Assembly (NCBI GenBank): GCA_964016885.1
Contig: OZ024740.1
Coordinates: forward strand, 200,073,537 to 200,137,536
Length of the DNA stretch: 64,000 bases
Direction: 5' to 3'
Source of the DNA: Eledone cirrhosa
Lineage: Eukaryota > Mollusca > Cephalopoda > Octopoda > Eledonidae
Shown here: positions 35,007 to 46,876 of the stretch, in pieces
Position numbering within the stretch: the first letter of the stretch is position 1
Layout of the letters: each line of letters begins with the position of its first letter
Position numbers and translations under genes: made by a program
Notes under the pieces: model-generated
Seen by the model: only the letters and a program-made list of their open reading frames with translations
What the model was told of the DNA's origin: nothing
Databases searched by the model: none

Positions 35007-35014
35007 CATACACA
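34771..35014. repeat. TA / TACA microsatellite block
   Basis: Alternating TA and ACAT units. Tyr/Ile/Thr-rich ORFs on both strands are artefacts. Confidence 0.95.
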
Positions 35015-38000
35015 TGAAACATTGAAATAAACAGTTTTGTATTATAGATTAAAACGAGTAGATATCAAAAGGTTTTGTTTCTTTATTTTGACTGTCAATC
35101 TGTAAATAATCAATTTGTACCTAAACGGGATTTCTAGACAAAATGAAGAAAACCGCGATACAATAACGAATCTGCGAACATGTCCATGGCCATATAATTA
35201 ATGAAATACATCTCATTTGATATAATTCTTAAAGAATATATCATTTAGATAGTATTTGTAAAATAATTTAATTAATTGTTATTTCTAAAAAATTAATTCT
35301 TTTACTGGTTACAATCATTATGCTTAATCATTTTACTGGTTACAATCATTATGCTTGAACTCTGCCTTGCAGAGATCAAATGGATTATAACAACCCTAGT
35401 ATTAATTCCTCTCAGATTGGTGCTTATTTTATGAATCCCTCCTTGTCAATCAGCTAGCTTGTGGGACATTATCCGAGTGAACGTAAATACAAACTCTTAA
35501 CAACTTGTATGACGAGCTTCAACACATTTCCAACCTCCAAATTCCTCGTAAAATGGATTCGTCAACCCATTGTTATACTAGATGACACTTGCCCAATGTT
35601 GTAAGTACTTGGTTACGTAGAAAAGTATCTATTTTGGACGATTTTAATCAATAAAAATGGATGGCAGTTTAGAACCGGTTGATTCAAAGATATAAAAATA
35701 GAGAAATACCATTAGTGGACATACCAATTTTAGACCGGTCACACTAGATAGCTCCGGGGTCATTGGTCATCGAACTGACGAAATCAGGATCAGAGAATCT
35801 CAATGGATGAATGGATACCTTGATCTGACATGATTCCTGTAACACCGTTCTTTGAACTAAGGCCTTTGTCATGCGGCGAAATGACAGTCGTTAGAACGTG
35901 AGATTAAATGCCTTATTATATGTACTCAGCTAAAATCCTAACTCATTTCATGAGTCAATAAATTAAGTACCTGACCACTGCCGGTGGATTGACGGAAAGG
36001 TCGGTCAGGATAAGTTGTGTTATTTGATCTGGCTTCCTGCGCCCCAAGTTAATTTTGTTCTCCTTTTGCCAGATCGTGTATCAGAAAACATATATGTATG
36101 TCATCAAACGTTATGTGTATTTGTCAAACATGTATGTTTTTTATTTCATATATCATTTATATTTTCTAAATTTCCTAATAACTTTGTGAAAAGATTCGTC
36201 GTAAATATATGAGAAATTTTCATCAAATATACATATTTCAGAAATGTCTTTGCTACTTTCTAGGAAATATGTCAGAGGTTTCCGGCAAAAACAAATGTTT
36301 GGGAATTTACAAAGTAACATACATACATCATACCCCAGTCAACGTCTACTTTTACGTAATTTCAAACCTATGTATCAAAGGTATATATTTAAATTTTCAT
36401 CAAATATGCATGGTGTATATTCCATGAAAATTTGGGAAATTTCTAAGCTAACCTCATTAATATTTGAGAAATTTTAATAATACATACGTATTCGTTATTT
36501 CAATAAACATTGATGATTGAGAAGGTTGTATTAAGTATATATTCGATTTTTGTTTATCAATACACGATACTAGGTTTATGTTTCATCCAACCTTTTGAAA
36601 ATTGCCGACTCACATCGTAAATGTTCATTGTATAACGAAAATGTAAATCTGCCGAATACTTCTCAACCATTTATGGTTGATTATATTTACTTAAACAAAC
36701 AAATCTTAAGACATATATGGAGTGGAAGATATTTGACCGTGGGGACGCGAAAATTAAGTGTGTGTGTGGGGGGGGGGTATTAGTTCGATGATTGAGAGAC
36801 ATGGGATGGAGATATACAACAGACGTAGTCATGGGTGAATGGTTAAGAAGTTCATTCTGCAATTATGATACCTTTAGCCAAATGGTACATCGGGCCAAGC
36901 TTCGTACGGATTTTACTACAACATCAGGTTGGCCTAAACATTGCACGTGATATTTTGTAGTTGGATGGATTGTACCTGCATTCCATAGAACTAAACTGTT
37001 CACATATTGTGTTATGATTCGCTTTGGGATTTACATTCAGACTACTCCTCTCTCATGAATACCCAGTCAGTTTATTAAATTTAGGAGGGTAGGAAACGAT
37101 TCTTTATGTTAAGCTGACTACGAGACGTCCTAAGACATCGCTGGTCATATTTTCCATTTTCACTTAAATCGTTGTCTACGTCATCTTCTCATCCACTTGA
37201 AGGTTTCCGGAGCAGTCTCTTCTGGTCTCTTAGGTAGCGTCCAACAGCTGTACGGATCAAGTGTTGTCTGTGAAACTTTAACATGTCCGACTCACCAGAA
37301 CTTGTACTTTCAAATCACTCGGTTTCGCTCTCGAATTCTAATTACTTCATTTCAGATATCCTTTTAATCAGATATAATTAAATATACAACCTGTCAAAGG
37401 CGGTTAGAGTTCCTCACAGTAAAGATAATGGTCAGGAATTCCTGTAGAAAAAACAGACACTACCATGCCATCTCTCTATTGAAGTTATAGATGATGAGAC
37501 AGTCAAACTATAAATTATGTTATCTTATTCTAACTAGTTTATTTTTCTATTGAAACGCTACATGGTGGCGCAGGCGAACTCATATATCCTACAGCATTCC
37601 TTAGGAAAAAAACACCGGATTGTTCTCATGTTTCTTTTCCGTGGGGTGGGGGTCAAATAAGATGCCAGCACACCAAACTAAAAGATAAAACAGTAAAATG
37701 GGTAGTTTATAGATAGAACAAGAAATGTACAAGCGCTTTAGCAACTTGTGGGTGAGGAGATATTTTTAGAATGTTATAGGATTTGCTGAAGCAAATGGAC
37801 AAAATGTGAAGGATTTATGTCAGATAATGAATATAGAACATTTTTTAGTAGCAAGTAACGCAAACACAAAACGGCTGAATCAAAATATCTTAAAGGCAAT
37901 AACACATTGCCTGCTGCTTTCTAGCAAAATATCCAAAATACGATTGGCAGCTAAGCCATATAACATGGTAATGAACGCAGTTTATGTTCTAACTTTCGAT

Positions 38001-38288
38001 TATAATGACGTAAAAGTGTAGAAATTACATCAAAATCCTGAAAGCATAATTGGCGAAGAAAACAAGACATGCATATTTATATCTCAAGGATACTCGATTA
38101 TAAACATTGGGTAAGTTGCTGATTATAATCAGAAATAAACAGTGGGTTAATATGGCTTGAAGTTAAAATAAAAACAACGGATGAGTAAAATTATTAGAAT
38201 TTGCAAAACAGCATATACTAATAATAACAAGTAAAATACATGAACATAAACCATTAGAGACAATAACATAACATTATGTATATAATTA
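35015..38288. other. Unassigned AT-rich intergenic DNA
   Basis: The longest stretch without a recognised element. Short ORFs (60-78 residues) have no domain. 35955-35990 resembles a SINE tail (TCAATAAATTAAGTACC), and 36775 has a G9 run. No RNA gene seen. Confidence 0.4.
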
Positions 38289-38528
38289 CATACCTACATA
38301 CATGGTCCACTAAATATTACAAAAAAAATGGGACGAATACATCTTTCGCTTTAATAGTTCCCGATTGCCATTGAGGTCGATTCTTCCTCTATATAACTTT
38401 ATCATTTTCCCTCTCAATCATTTTCGAGAAGAAATCTACTGTGTTCCGGCCTGGAGGGAAGGAGGCTTTACCGGACTCAAAACGCTCAAGAAAGGCCATA
38501 TGCCACGACGATGCCACTACGACTCCAG

Positions 38529-38707
38529 AGGGCGGTGAATTGGCTGTATCGGTAGAGGGTCGGACGCCACGCTTTGCAATACAGTTACGTCCCTTTATGG
38601 ACTGAGTTCAAATCCCGCCGAGGTTAACTTTGCCTTTCATCCTTACGGGGTCCATAAAATAAAGTACCAGTAATGTACTGGCCGTGTGCCAAAAGTAGAA
38701 ACAATGA
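38529..38707 (+). mobile_element. tRNA-derived SINE, near full length
   Basis: Head (GTATCGGTAGAGGGTCGG), box B (GAGTTCAAATCCC), body (GAGGTTAACTTTGCCTTTCA) and tail are all present. It sits exactly at the inner end of the left inverted arm. Confidence 0.9.
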
Positions 38708-39079
38708 TGTATTTAATTACCAGATCCATTTTATTCTCATACCATCGAGGTTTCAATCCAATAGCAGTGAAGTTATACAGGGAAGTTATCTGGCAGCAAT
38801 CACAAACTTTTAATGATGTCAATAAAAATGTATTATAAATCATGCAAGAACTGAACGGCATGATAAAATATAGTCTCTGAAAATTTAAAGACTTAAACGT
38901 AACAGCAGTCTTTAAAGCAAAGTTAAAAAGGGCCAAAATACAATCTTTATTATAATTAAATACAAATATTCATGGTTTTACAACAACATTTAAAGAAATA
39001 AGAACTGTAGCCGAGACAATTATTGGTAACAAATTGACAGTTAAAAATCCCTTGATAACTAAAACACGTTTTAATCTAT

Positions 39080-39290
39080 TAAACGAAATATGTTAAGAAA
39101 CAGAAATAAGGTATGGAGCAAATAACTCTAAACAAATACAGCAAATATTTAAAATGTAACCAAAGAATTTGTATTAAAATGTCATGTTGTTAAAGATAAA
39201 TATGGCAATCTATTAAGCAATGCAAATAACGTAATTGAAAGATGGAAATAATGCTGTGAGGTGGAATTTTACAGTCAAGAAGTAAAGGTA
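39080..39290 (+). pseudogene. Possible LINE RT fragment
   Basis: The plus frame at about 39180-39240 reads VVKDKYGNLLSNANNVIERW, which resembles the segment just before the RT domain in APE-type LINEs (DxxGxLLxxxxxIxxRW). Surroundings are too decayed to follow. Tentative. Confidence 0.35.
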
Positions 39291-39799
39291 GAATGTATAG
39301 TCCAGTATTCCCTTTGGAGTCGTAGTGGCATCGTCATGGCGTACGGCCTTTCTTGAGCATTTTGAGTCCGGTAAAGCCTCCTTCCCTCCAGGCCGGAACA
39401 CAGTAGATTTCTTCTCGAAAATGATTGAGAGGGAAAATGATAAAGTTATATAGAGGAAGAATCGACCTCAATGGCAATCGGGAACTATTAAAGCAAAAGA
39501 TGTATTCGTCCCATATATTTTTGTAATATTTAATGGACCATGTGTGTAGGTATGTAATACCTACATACATGGTCGGCTGAAATGTTCATAGGCTGGGAAA
39601 GATACTCCCATGGACTGATCAAATTAGGTTTATTTTTCAACATAGACCCTAGAAAGAAACAAGATAGTTAATTATTTAAAAAAGTTGAAATTAATGCGAG
39701 CAAAATCTCACAGCTTTAGCATCACTCTTTCATAGTTAACCTATGAACCGTTCCGCTGACTTTAGTACGCACATATATAGATGCTCACATACATATATT

Positions 39800-39872
39800 T
39801 ACACACACACACACACACATTTATACATACATATATATATGTATATATATATATATATATGTCTGTGTGTGT
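39800..39872. repeat. CA/TA/TG microsatellites
   Basis: Short runs. Confidence 0.85.
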
Positions 39873-39879
39873 GTGTAAA

Positions 39880-40183
39880 AATAAATAAATAAAATAAGAA
39901 TTACGTAGACATTACAATACAATGGGAGGAACACATAATAGTACCACTGATGAAGACTCAGATGTGCGACGAAAGGACTTTGATAGACTATATATATATA
40001 TTTATATCTGTATTTTTAACCGCTGGTCAATCAATGATAAACATTGATTACCAAATAAATTTACTATGGAGATATAAAAGACACAGAAGCGAAAACCAAC
40101 CCAAAACAAACAGTGAGTGAGTTCTGTTATCATTGCTGGCAATATTATAACAATAAGACCCTCCTCAAATATAACAATATATA

Positions 40184-40185
<2 letters not shown>
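39880..40185 (+). repeat. Interspersed repeat ending in (TA)n
   Basis: Uninterrupted copy of the element split at 4035-4511. It ends at CAAATATAACAATATA, next to the PLE. Confidence 0.65.
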
Positions 40186-40217
<32 letters not shown>

Positions 40218-40252
40218 ATAAATAACAAAGAACGCCTATAGCATATGCATAT

Positions 40253-40310
40253 CTTTACTTGCTAACATTGTTTCATCCGCATTATAAGTGGGACTCATCA
40301 GAGCATAAAG
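40253..40310 (-). ncRNA. Type I hammerhead ribozyme (inverted stub)
   Basis: Reverse complement of the ribozyme at 41761-41818 with one change in stem II (AATG for AGTG). Core CTGATGA, GAAAC, stem I CTTTA-TGCT / AGCA-AG-TAAAG and stem III AC/GT around AAT are all kept. Confidence 0.75.
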
Positions 40311-40349
40311 GTTAATTACATACCACACAAGCAATAACAAATCCAAGAC

Positions 40350-41129
40350 AGCTTTGACCCGGGTGTCCTACGCTATGTGTGTGTGCGTGTGTGTCTGTGT
40401 ATACATTTATATCTGTATGGGTGTAGGTGGTTGTATATGTCTGTATATAAAAAAATATATATAAATGTATACCGTCTCTGCATATGCATGTGGTGTGTAT
40501 ATGTGCATATACGTGCTGAACATATTGGTGTGTATAATCTTGTGATGTCCCAATGCGGTGACTTCATGGCTCTTGAAGCTATTTTTTATATATCTTTTGT
40601 CTTTTTATATATCTTTTGTATGCGCTCCAACTGTGTCTGCTTGCTTTGGCTAACCCGCCTGCACCTTGCTTTCGGCCTCTTGCTACTGCACGTGAATTCT
40701 CCTACCTTCCTTCGATGTACCTCTGTTTGACCATTGGACTCCTGCCCGGGTGTGAACCGGTTTGTGATTACCCCACCGCTCAACTGTGTGAATGCACACC
40801 CGTGACTTTCGAGTGAACTTTTGAGACTGCCCAACCTGGGACGCCTCCATTGCCTTGCAATGGTCAAGTGATACTGGTGACTGTGACACTTAGTGCCTTC
40901 GTGGGCCCCTGATATTTTCAAGAAATATATTCTAAAAAAATGGTCAAGTGATACGGATAACTGTGACACTTAGTGCCTTCGTGGGCCCCTGATATATTCA
41001 AGAGATATATTCTAAAAAAATATATATCTTATCTCAATTTACTTTATTTTATTTTATTTTATTTCATTTCATTTTACTTAATTTTATTTATTTATTTATT
41101 TAATTTCATTCATTCATTTATTTATTTAC

Positions 41130-41161
<32 letters not shown>

Positions 41162-41951
41162 TTTTAATTTTAATTTTATTTATTTATTTAATTTTATTTA
41201 TTTATTTATTTATTTAATTACATTTAATTATATCTTATATTATATTATTTTACTTTAGTCTATTTTATTTTATTTTAGTTTACCTTATTTTATCTTATTT
41301 TATGATTATATTATATTATGTTCTATTTTACATAATTTTAATTTTAATTTTATATTATTTTATTTCATTCCTTACCCTGTATCACTATTATCTGTATATT
41401 TTATATTTTATATGTATGTTTGTTATATTTTTTATATTTTCTTATATATATTATAAGTCTGTTTTTCACCTATTTTTTACCTACTCTTACCTAATCCTAT
41501 CTATCTTATCTACTCTTGTCTGTTCTCTTATCCATGTGTATGCTTGTATGTAACTATATGTTGACAGCACCCCGCCCAACTGTGACTGATAGCACCCCTT
41601 ATTTTTCATTGTTTATTTTATTATTTTTATTTTTATTTTTATTTTTATTTTTATTTTTATTTTTATTTTTACTTTTACTTCCTTAATATCCTTTATCTTC
41701 TATTATTTTTCATTCTTCAATGTCTTGGATTTGTTATTGCTTGTGTGGTATGTAATTAACCTTTATGCTCTGATGAGTCCCACTTATAGTGCGGATGAAA
41801 CAATGTTAGCAAGTAAAGATATGCATATGCTATAGGCGTTCTTTGTTATTTATTATATCACGGCTCTGTCCTCAGACATCGAGCTAACCTTATACTGCCT
41901 GCTGGATAAGTGGAGTGTTATACACCCCTGATCCTCTCCCTAGTATACTAT
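40350..41951 (+). repeat. Left pseudo-LTR
   Basis: Direct repeat of 45237-46853. Contents: TG/TA-rich start, an 81 bp tandem pair (about 40859 and 40940), TTTTA/TTTA repeats (41036-41290 and 41600-41672) and a hammerhead ribozyme. A 127-residue minus-strand ORF (40586-40969) is present in both copies; I doubt it is coding. Confidence 0.9.
41761..41818 (+). ncRNA. Type I hammerhead ribozyme (left pseudo-LTR)
   Basis: Stem I: CTTTA and TGCT pair with AGCA and TAAAG, with an AG bulge. Core CTGATGA starts at 41770. Stem II: GTCC/GGAT (one G-U) continuing into CACT/AGTG with loop TAT. Then GAAA at 41797, stem III AC/GT with loop AAT, and cleavage expected after U41807 (GUU). Minimal stem III is typical of hammerheads in PLEs. 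Self-cleavage would define the ends of the PLE RNA. Confidence 0.8.
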
Positions 41952-42123
41952 ACGGCTCCCACTGGTTGAGCTTAAACTTTGATATACGTGGATTTGTGTC
42001 CTTGTATATTATCAGGCAGTATGCTAACAAAGACATACTTACCCATTTCCTTGAAGAATATCCCCCCCCCCTAAAATCTCATATGAGAAATCACTGATAA
42101 CTAGCATAAACTCATTCGTAAAA

Positions 42124-44490
42124 CGTGTTCGGTGGCGTGCGTTCCATTTTGATAAGAAGTATGATAGCCCTGAAGAGAGGCGTAGTTTTAATAATTATGG
42201 ATTTAAGACTTATAGGAGCCCCCCGCATAATAGCCTGTTGGATAACTTCGAAAGTGAGCTATTATCCCTTGTTAGGAATATTAGATATAAAAAATCTAGA
42301 TGTACCAATAAATTTCAGAGTAAACTAAGTTCAATCGTTAGGGACTTTAGGGATAATAAATCCATTCTGGTCCCCTCTGACAAAACTAAAAACTTATAAA
42401 ACCTATCGAGGCTTCATTTATAATGAACTACATAGGAACTACAAAAAAACAACGCAGATTAATTTAGATAATATTAATCTGGAGGGGTATAACATAGTGG
42501 TAAAACTAGGTCTGGATAAACACACTCAGCCTTATTACCCCAAGCAGCCTAGATTCACCCTCAAGGACCACAAGGAAGATTTCATTAGCAGACCCTCAGT
42601 TAGGCTTATCTGCCCCTCCGGGTCTGACCTGGGGATTATTAGTAAGGGAATCTTGGATAGCGTTATTCCCCTGGTTAGAGAAAAAACTTTCCTTGAGCTT
42701 TGGGGTAACACTAGTGAAGTCATTAGGTGGTTCTCTACGGATTGTGGTCGTGACTCACTCAAATTCATCCAATTTGATATTGATGCTTATTATACATCTA
42801 TATCTCCTATTATCCTCAATAAGGCCCTCATCCTAGCCATGCAGAGGGGGGCAATTACAAGGCCACAGATAGATATTGTTCTCGCTGCACGTAAAACCAT
42901 TATCATGTTTGAGGATAATCTATGGACGAGAAAAAACACACCTGATAATTTTGACATTACTATGGGGTCGAGTGACTCTGCTCAGGTCACCGACTTAGTT
43001 GGGCTATACCTCCTCAATGAACTGCATAGCAACTTCCCTTTCCTTAGGGGCGGGTTGTACCGGGATGACGCCCTACTCTCCATAGATACTAGTAAGTATA
43101 ATATAGTGCGCATTAGGAAAAAGCTGCATAGTTTTTTTTTAAACCTTTAACCTATCCATTACTATGGATATAAATGATAGAACTGTGGACTTCCTGGATG
43201 TTACATTAGACTTGGATAACCATACGTACACACCGTACCATAAGCCTAATGAATTGCTGACTTACGTGAATACCAACTCTAACCACCCTAGGTCGGTCAT
43301 CAGCGGTATACTGAAGGGCGTATGTAACAGAATAAGTTCACTCTCACATAGTGAGGAGGCGTTTGACTCGCAGGCTGATTACTATAATGATGCCTTAGCT
43401 AGATCCGGCTTTAGGGACAAATTGTATTACACCCAGGGAAATAATAGTCCTAATAGTAGCTCTACCAGTGTTGTTATAACACATAATATGTCCATTGGTA
43501 ATGGAGGTGTCGCGAATGGGAGGGTTCTAAATGCCGGTGGAATGAAGCAGCAGGGTACCATTAGTCTAAGTAATAGCAATAGAGGTGTCGCGAATGGGAG
43601 GTTTCTAAATGCCGGTGGAATGAACCAGCAGGGCACCATTAGTCTAAGTAATAGCAATGGTAGGCCTCGCAGCTCCCCGCATAGACTAGGTGAGCATAGT
43701 AACCGTAGAAATAATAATGCTAATAATAGTGATGGAAATAGAAAGAATAAAAAGAATAGAAGAAGATTGAATACATACTTCAACCCCCCTTTTAATTCTG
43801 AAGTGGCTATAAATATTCCTAGGGCCTTCTTCTCTGTGTTAGAAAGGAACTTCCCTCCTGGTAATAGGTACCACTCTATCCTCAATAAGAATGTTGTTAA
43901 ACTTTCGTATTCTACAACCCAAAATCTGGAATCTCATCTGGCCATTACTAATAATAAGAAAATTAAGGAAGGCCTGGACAACCTAAGCCTAGGGGAAAAC
44001 ACAGTAGTGGACAGAGTGGGCCGAAACACAAGTGGTGATCATTCTGAGAATAGCATCACCAGAAGTTGTAACTGTAGAAGGGCTTCAGGCTGCCCCCTGA
44101 ATGGTTTCTGCCTTGTTAGAAACATTGTTTATGCGTGTGATGTGGTAACTACGGCGTCCACTAAAACCTATATAGGATCAACCTCCACCCCCTTTAAGAC
44201 CAGGTTTAACTCTCACCAGTGCACTTTTAGACATAATAAACTGAGGAACTCCACCTCCTTGGCAGGGTACGTCCACAATTTAAAAAAATGCACGAACACA
44301 TTACACACTTACTTGGCGGCAGGTTGCTAAATCCCATCCATATACTCCTCATAATAGAGTATGTAACCTATGCCTTGCCGAATCCCACTCTATTATATTT
44401 GCTAAATGCCCTCTACTAAATAGAAAGTCAGAAATATTTTCCTCTTGCCCCCACCGAATATTAAGCTCTTTCTTCTACTTTAAACCTATT
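42124..44490 (+). pseudogene. PLE reverse transcriptase with C-terminal GIY-YIG endonuclease
   Basis: Plus strand, three frameshifts. 42124-42390: RVRWRAFHFDKKYDSPEERR, YKKSRCTNKFQSKL, ILVPSDKTKN (N-terminal RT region). 42395-43149: HRNYKKTTQINL, RFTLKDHKEDFISRPSVRLI, motif A (IQFDIDAYYTSIS), motif B (ITMGSSDSAQVTDLVGLYLL), motif C with YxDD (RGGLYRDDALLSI). A frameshift in a T run near 43135 leads to 43150-44305: VDFLDVTLDLDNHTY, NSNHPRSVISGI, a 26-residue tandem repeat, FNPPFNSEVAINIPRAFF, CNCRRASGCPLNGFC, and the GIY-YIG core KTYIGSTSTPFKTRFNSHQ. After a shift near 44300: RVCNLCLAESHSIIFAKCPL and CPHRILSSF. All domains are readable, so only a few indels separate it from a coding copy. Whether these are real or assembly errors is open. 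Confidence 0.85.
43506..43661 (+). repeat. 78 bp tandem duplication in the PLE linker
   Basis: Two units of 26 codons (GVANGR.LNAGGM..QQGTIS) with a few substitutions, in frame. Confidence 0.85.
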
Positions 44491-45236
44491 AGCTAGCACT
44501 TCCTTATTTCTCCAGTTGGGCTATCTTGTGTAACTGTCTCTGATTGTGTGTAACTGTCTCCTATTGTTTGTCTCCTATGTATATGAGTCGGAGAGTGTAT
44601 ACGTATGCCTGCGGGAGGATATTGATCTGGATATTGGGGTGTACAGGTGAGTGGGTGTGTATGTTAATAAGCACCCCTGTTTGGCACAGCGGATGTAACC
44701 CATCCACGCTCGCCTACCCACCATTGGTGCATTGGTGGGCCTATCCTGACGTGTATCTTGTGGATCTGTACCTCTGTATGCGCATGAGTTGTGATGTAAT
44801 GTATCTATGTAGAGCGTGTACTGTGATATAGGCTGCACTAATAGAAATTTAGCCTGTAACTGTGGGCGGACCTGTGCCATCTCGCCGTAAGCAGTAGATA
44901 CGTGGCGCATGTACGTGTTGCCCTCCTATTCTGTGGTTTAAGATCTACAGGCTGACTTCTGGGAGCTCTTGCCCGGGGTTGTAGTCTTTCTAGCACGATC
45001 GGCCTTCCATATATTGACGGTCGTTGTTATGATCCCGAAAGTAACGTGTTGGCCCCGATAGCCCTCCATAGTTACTAACGGTCTGTGTACACTTAAATCG
45101 GGCAATGGCACGTGCGGACATGATTATCGCCGTAGGAATTCAATTTTATTTTACTACATCTCATCGTATGTATTTATTTTGAATGTATTATCCGTGGTGG
45201 TGGGTCTTGCCTAATGTGGTATTTCTGTGTTTAATA
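44490..45236 (+). other. PLE 3' region before the right pseudo-LTR
   Basis: No RT-related frame. Short ORFs of 95 and 111 residues overlap on opposite strands and show no domain. Confidence 0.5.
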
Positions 45237-46026
45237 TCAGCTTTGACCCGGGTGTCCTACGCTGTGTGTGTGTGCGTGTGTGTCTGTGTATACATTTATA
45301 TGTGTATGGGTGTAGGTGGTTGTATATGTCTGTATATAAAAAAATATATATATATGTATACCGTCTCTGCATATGCATGTGGTGTGTATATGTGCATATA
45401 CGTGCTGAACATATTGGTGTGTATAATCTTGTGATGTCCCAATGCGGTGACTTCATGGCTCTTGAAGCTATTTTTTATATATCTTTTGTCTTTTTATATA
45501 TCTTTTGTATGCGCTCCAACTGTGTCTGCTTGCTTTGGCTAACCCGCCTGCACCTTGCTTTCGGCCTCTTGCTACTGCACGTGAATTCTCCTACCTTCCT
45601 TCGATGTACCTCTGTTTGACCATTGGACTCCTGCCCGGGTGTGAACCGGTTTGTGATTACCCCACCGCTCAACTGTGTGAATGCACACCCGTGACTTTCG
45701 AGTGAACTTTTGAGACTACCCAACCTGGGACGCCTCCATTGCCTTGCAATGGTCAAGTGATACTGGTGACTGTGACACTTAGTGCCTTCGTGGGCCCCTG
45801 ATATTTTCAAGAAATATATTCTAAAAAAATGGTCAAGTGATACGGATAACTGTGACACTTAGTGCCTTCGTGGGCCCCTGATATATTCAAGAGATATATT
45901 CTAAAAAAATATATATCTTATCTCAATTTACTTTATTTTATTTTATTTTATTTCATTTCATTTTATTTAATTTAATTTATTTATTTATTTAATTTCATTC
46001 ATTCATTTATTTATTTATTTATTTAC

Positions 46027-46062
<36 letters not shown>

Positions 46063-46853
46063 TTTTAATTTTAATTTTATTTATTTATTTAATTTTATTT
46101 ATTTATTTTTTTATTTATTTATTTAATTACATTTAATTATATCTTATATTATATTATTTTACTTTAGTCTATTTTATTTTATTTTAGTTTACCTTATTTT
46201 ATCTTATTTTATGATTATATTATATTATGTTCTATTTTATATAATTTTAATTTTAATTTTATATTATTTTATTTCATTCCTTACCCTGTATCACTATTAT
46301 CTGTATATTTTATATTTTATATGTATGTTTGTTATATTTTTTTATATTTTCTTATATATATTATAAGTCTGTTTTTCACCTATTTTTTACCTACTCTTAC
46401 CTAATCCTATCTATCTTATCTACTCTTGTCTGTTCTCTTATCCATGTGTATGCTTGTATGTAACTATATGTTGACAGCACCCCGCCCAACTGTGACTGAT
46501 AGCACCCCTTATTTTTCATTGTTTATTTTATTATTTTTATTTTTATTTTTATTTTTATTTTTATTTTTATTTTTACTTTTACTTCCTTAATATCCTTTAT
46601 CTTCTATTATTTTTCATTCTTCAATGTCTTGGATTTGTTATTGCTTGTGTGGTATGTAATTAACCTTTATGCTCTGATGAGTCCCACTTATAGTGCGGAT
46701 GAAACAATGTTAGCAAGTAAAGATATGCATATGCTATAGGCGTTCTTTGTTATTTATTATATCACGGCTCTGTCCTCAGACATCGAGCTAACCTTATACT
46801 GCCTGCTGGATAAGTGGAGTGTTATACACCCCTGATCCTCTCCCTAGTATACT
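45237..46853 (+). repeat. Right pseudo-LTR
   Basis: Direct copy of 40350-41951. Differences are mostly in the TTTA repeats; single substitutions are seen near 45298 and 45716. Confidence 0.9.
46665..46722 (+). ncRNA. Type I hammerhead ribozyme (right pseudo-LTR)
   Basis: Identical in all core and helical positions to 41761-41818. Cleavage expected after U46711, 4,904 nt from the upstream site. Confidence 0.8.
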
Positions 46854-46876
46854 ATATATATATATATATATATATA

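Larger units (their letters stand above)
38289..39555. repeat. Inverted repeat enclosing a SINE
   Basis: Arms 38289-38528 and 39306-39555 are inverted copies (GAGGTCGATTCTTCCTCTAT; GTTCCGGCCTGGAGGGAAGG). A diverged arm piece is also found at 11028-11128. The interior holds a SINE and a possible LINE fragment. Confidence 0.8.
40213..46856 (+). mobile_element. Nearly complete young Penelope-like element
   Basis: Order: inverted 5' stub (40213-40350, reverse complement of 41721-41858), left pseudo-LTR (40350-41951), internal region with RT and GIY-YIG (41952-45236), right pseudo-LTR (45237-46853). The two pseudo-LTRs differ by few substitutions and by microsatellite length, which indicates a recent insertion. 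It ends in a (TA)n tract (46852-46876) and starts next to one (40185-40214). Confidence 0.85.

Noticed and set aside
34704..35030. Tyr/Ile/Thr-rich ORFs up to 108 residues
   Set aside because: TA and ACAT microsatellites have no stop in several frames.
41036..41672. Satellite or CRISPR-like array
   Set aside because: Simple TTTTA/TTTA microsatellite without spacers, in a eukaryotic pseudo-LTR.
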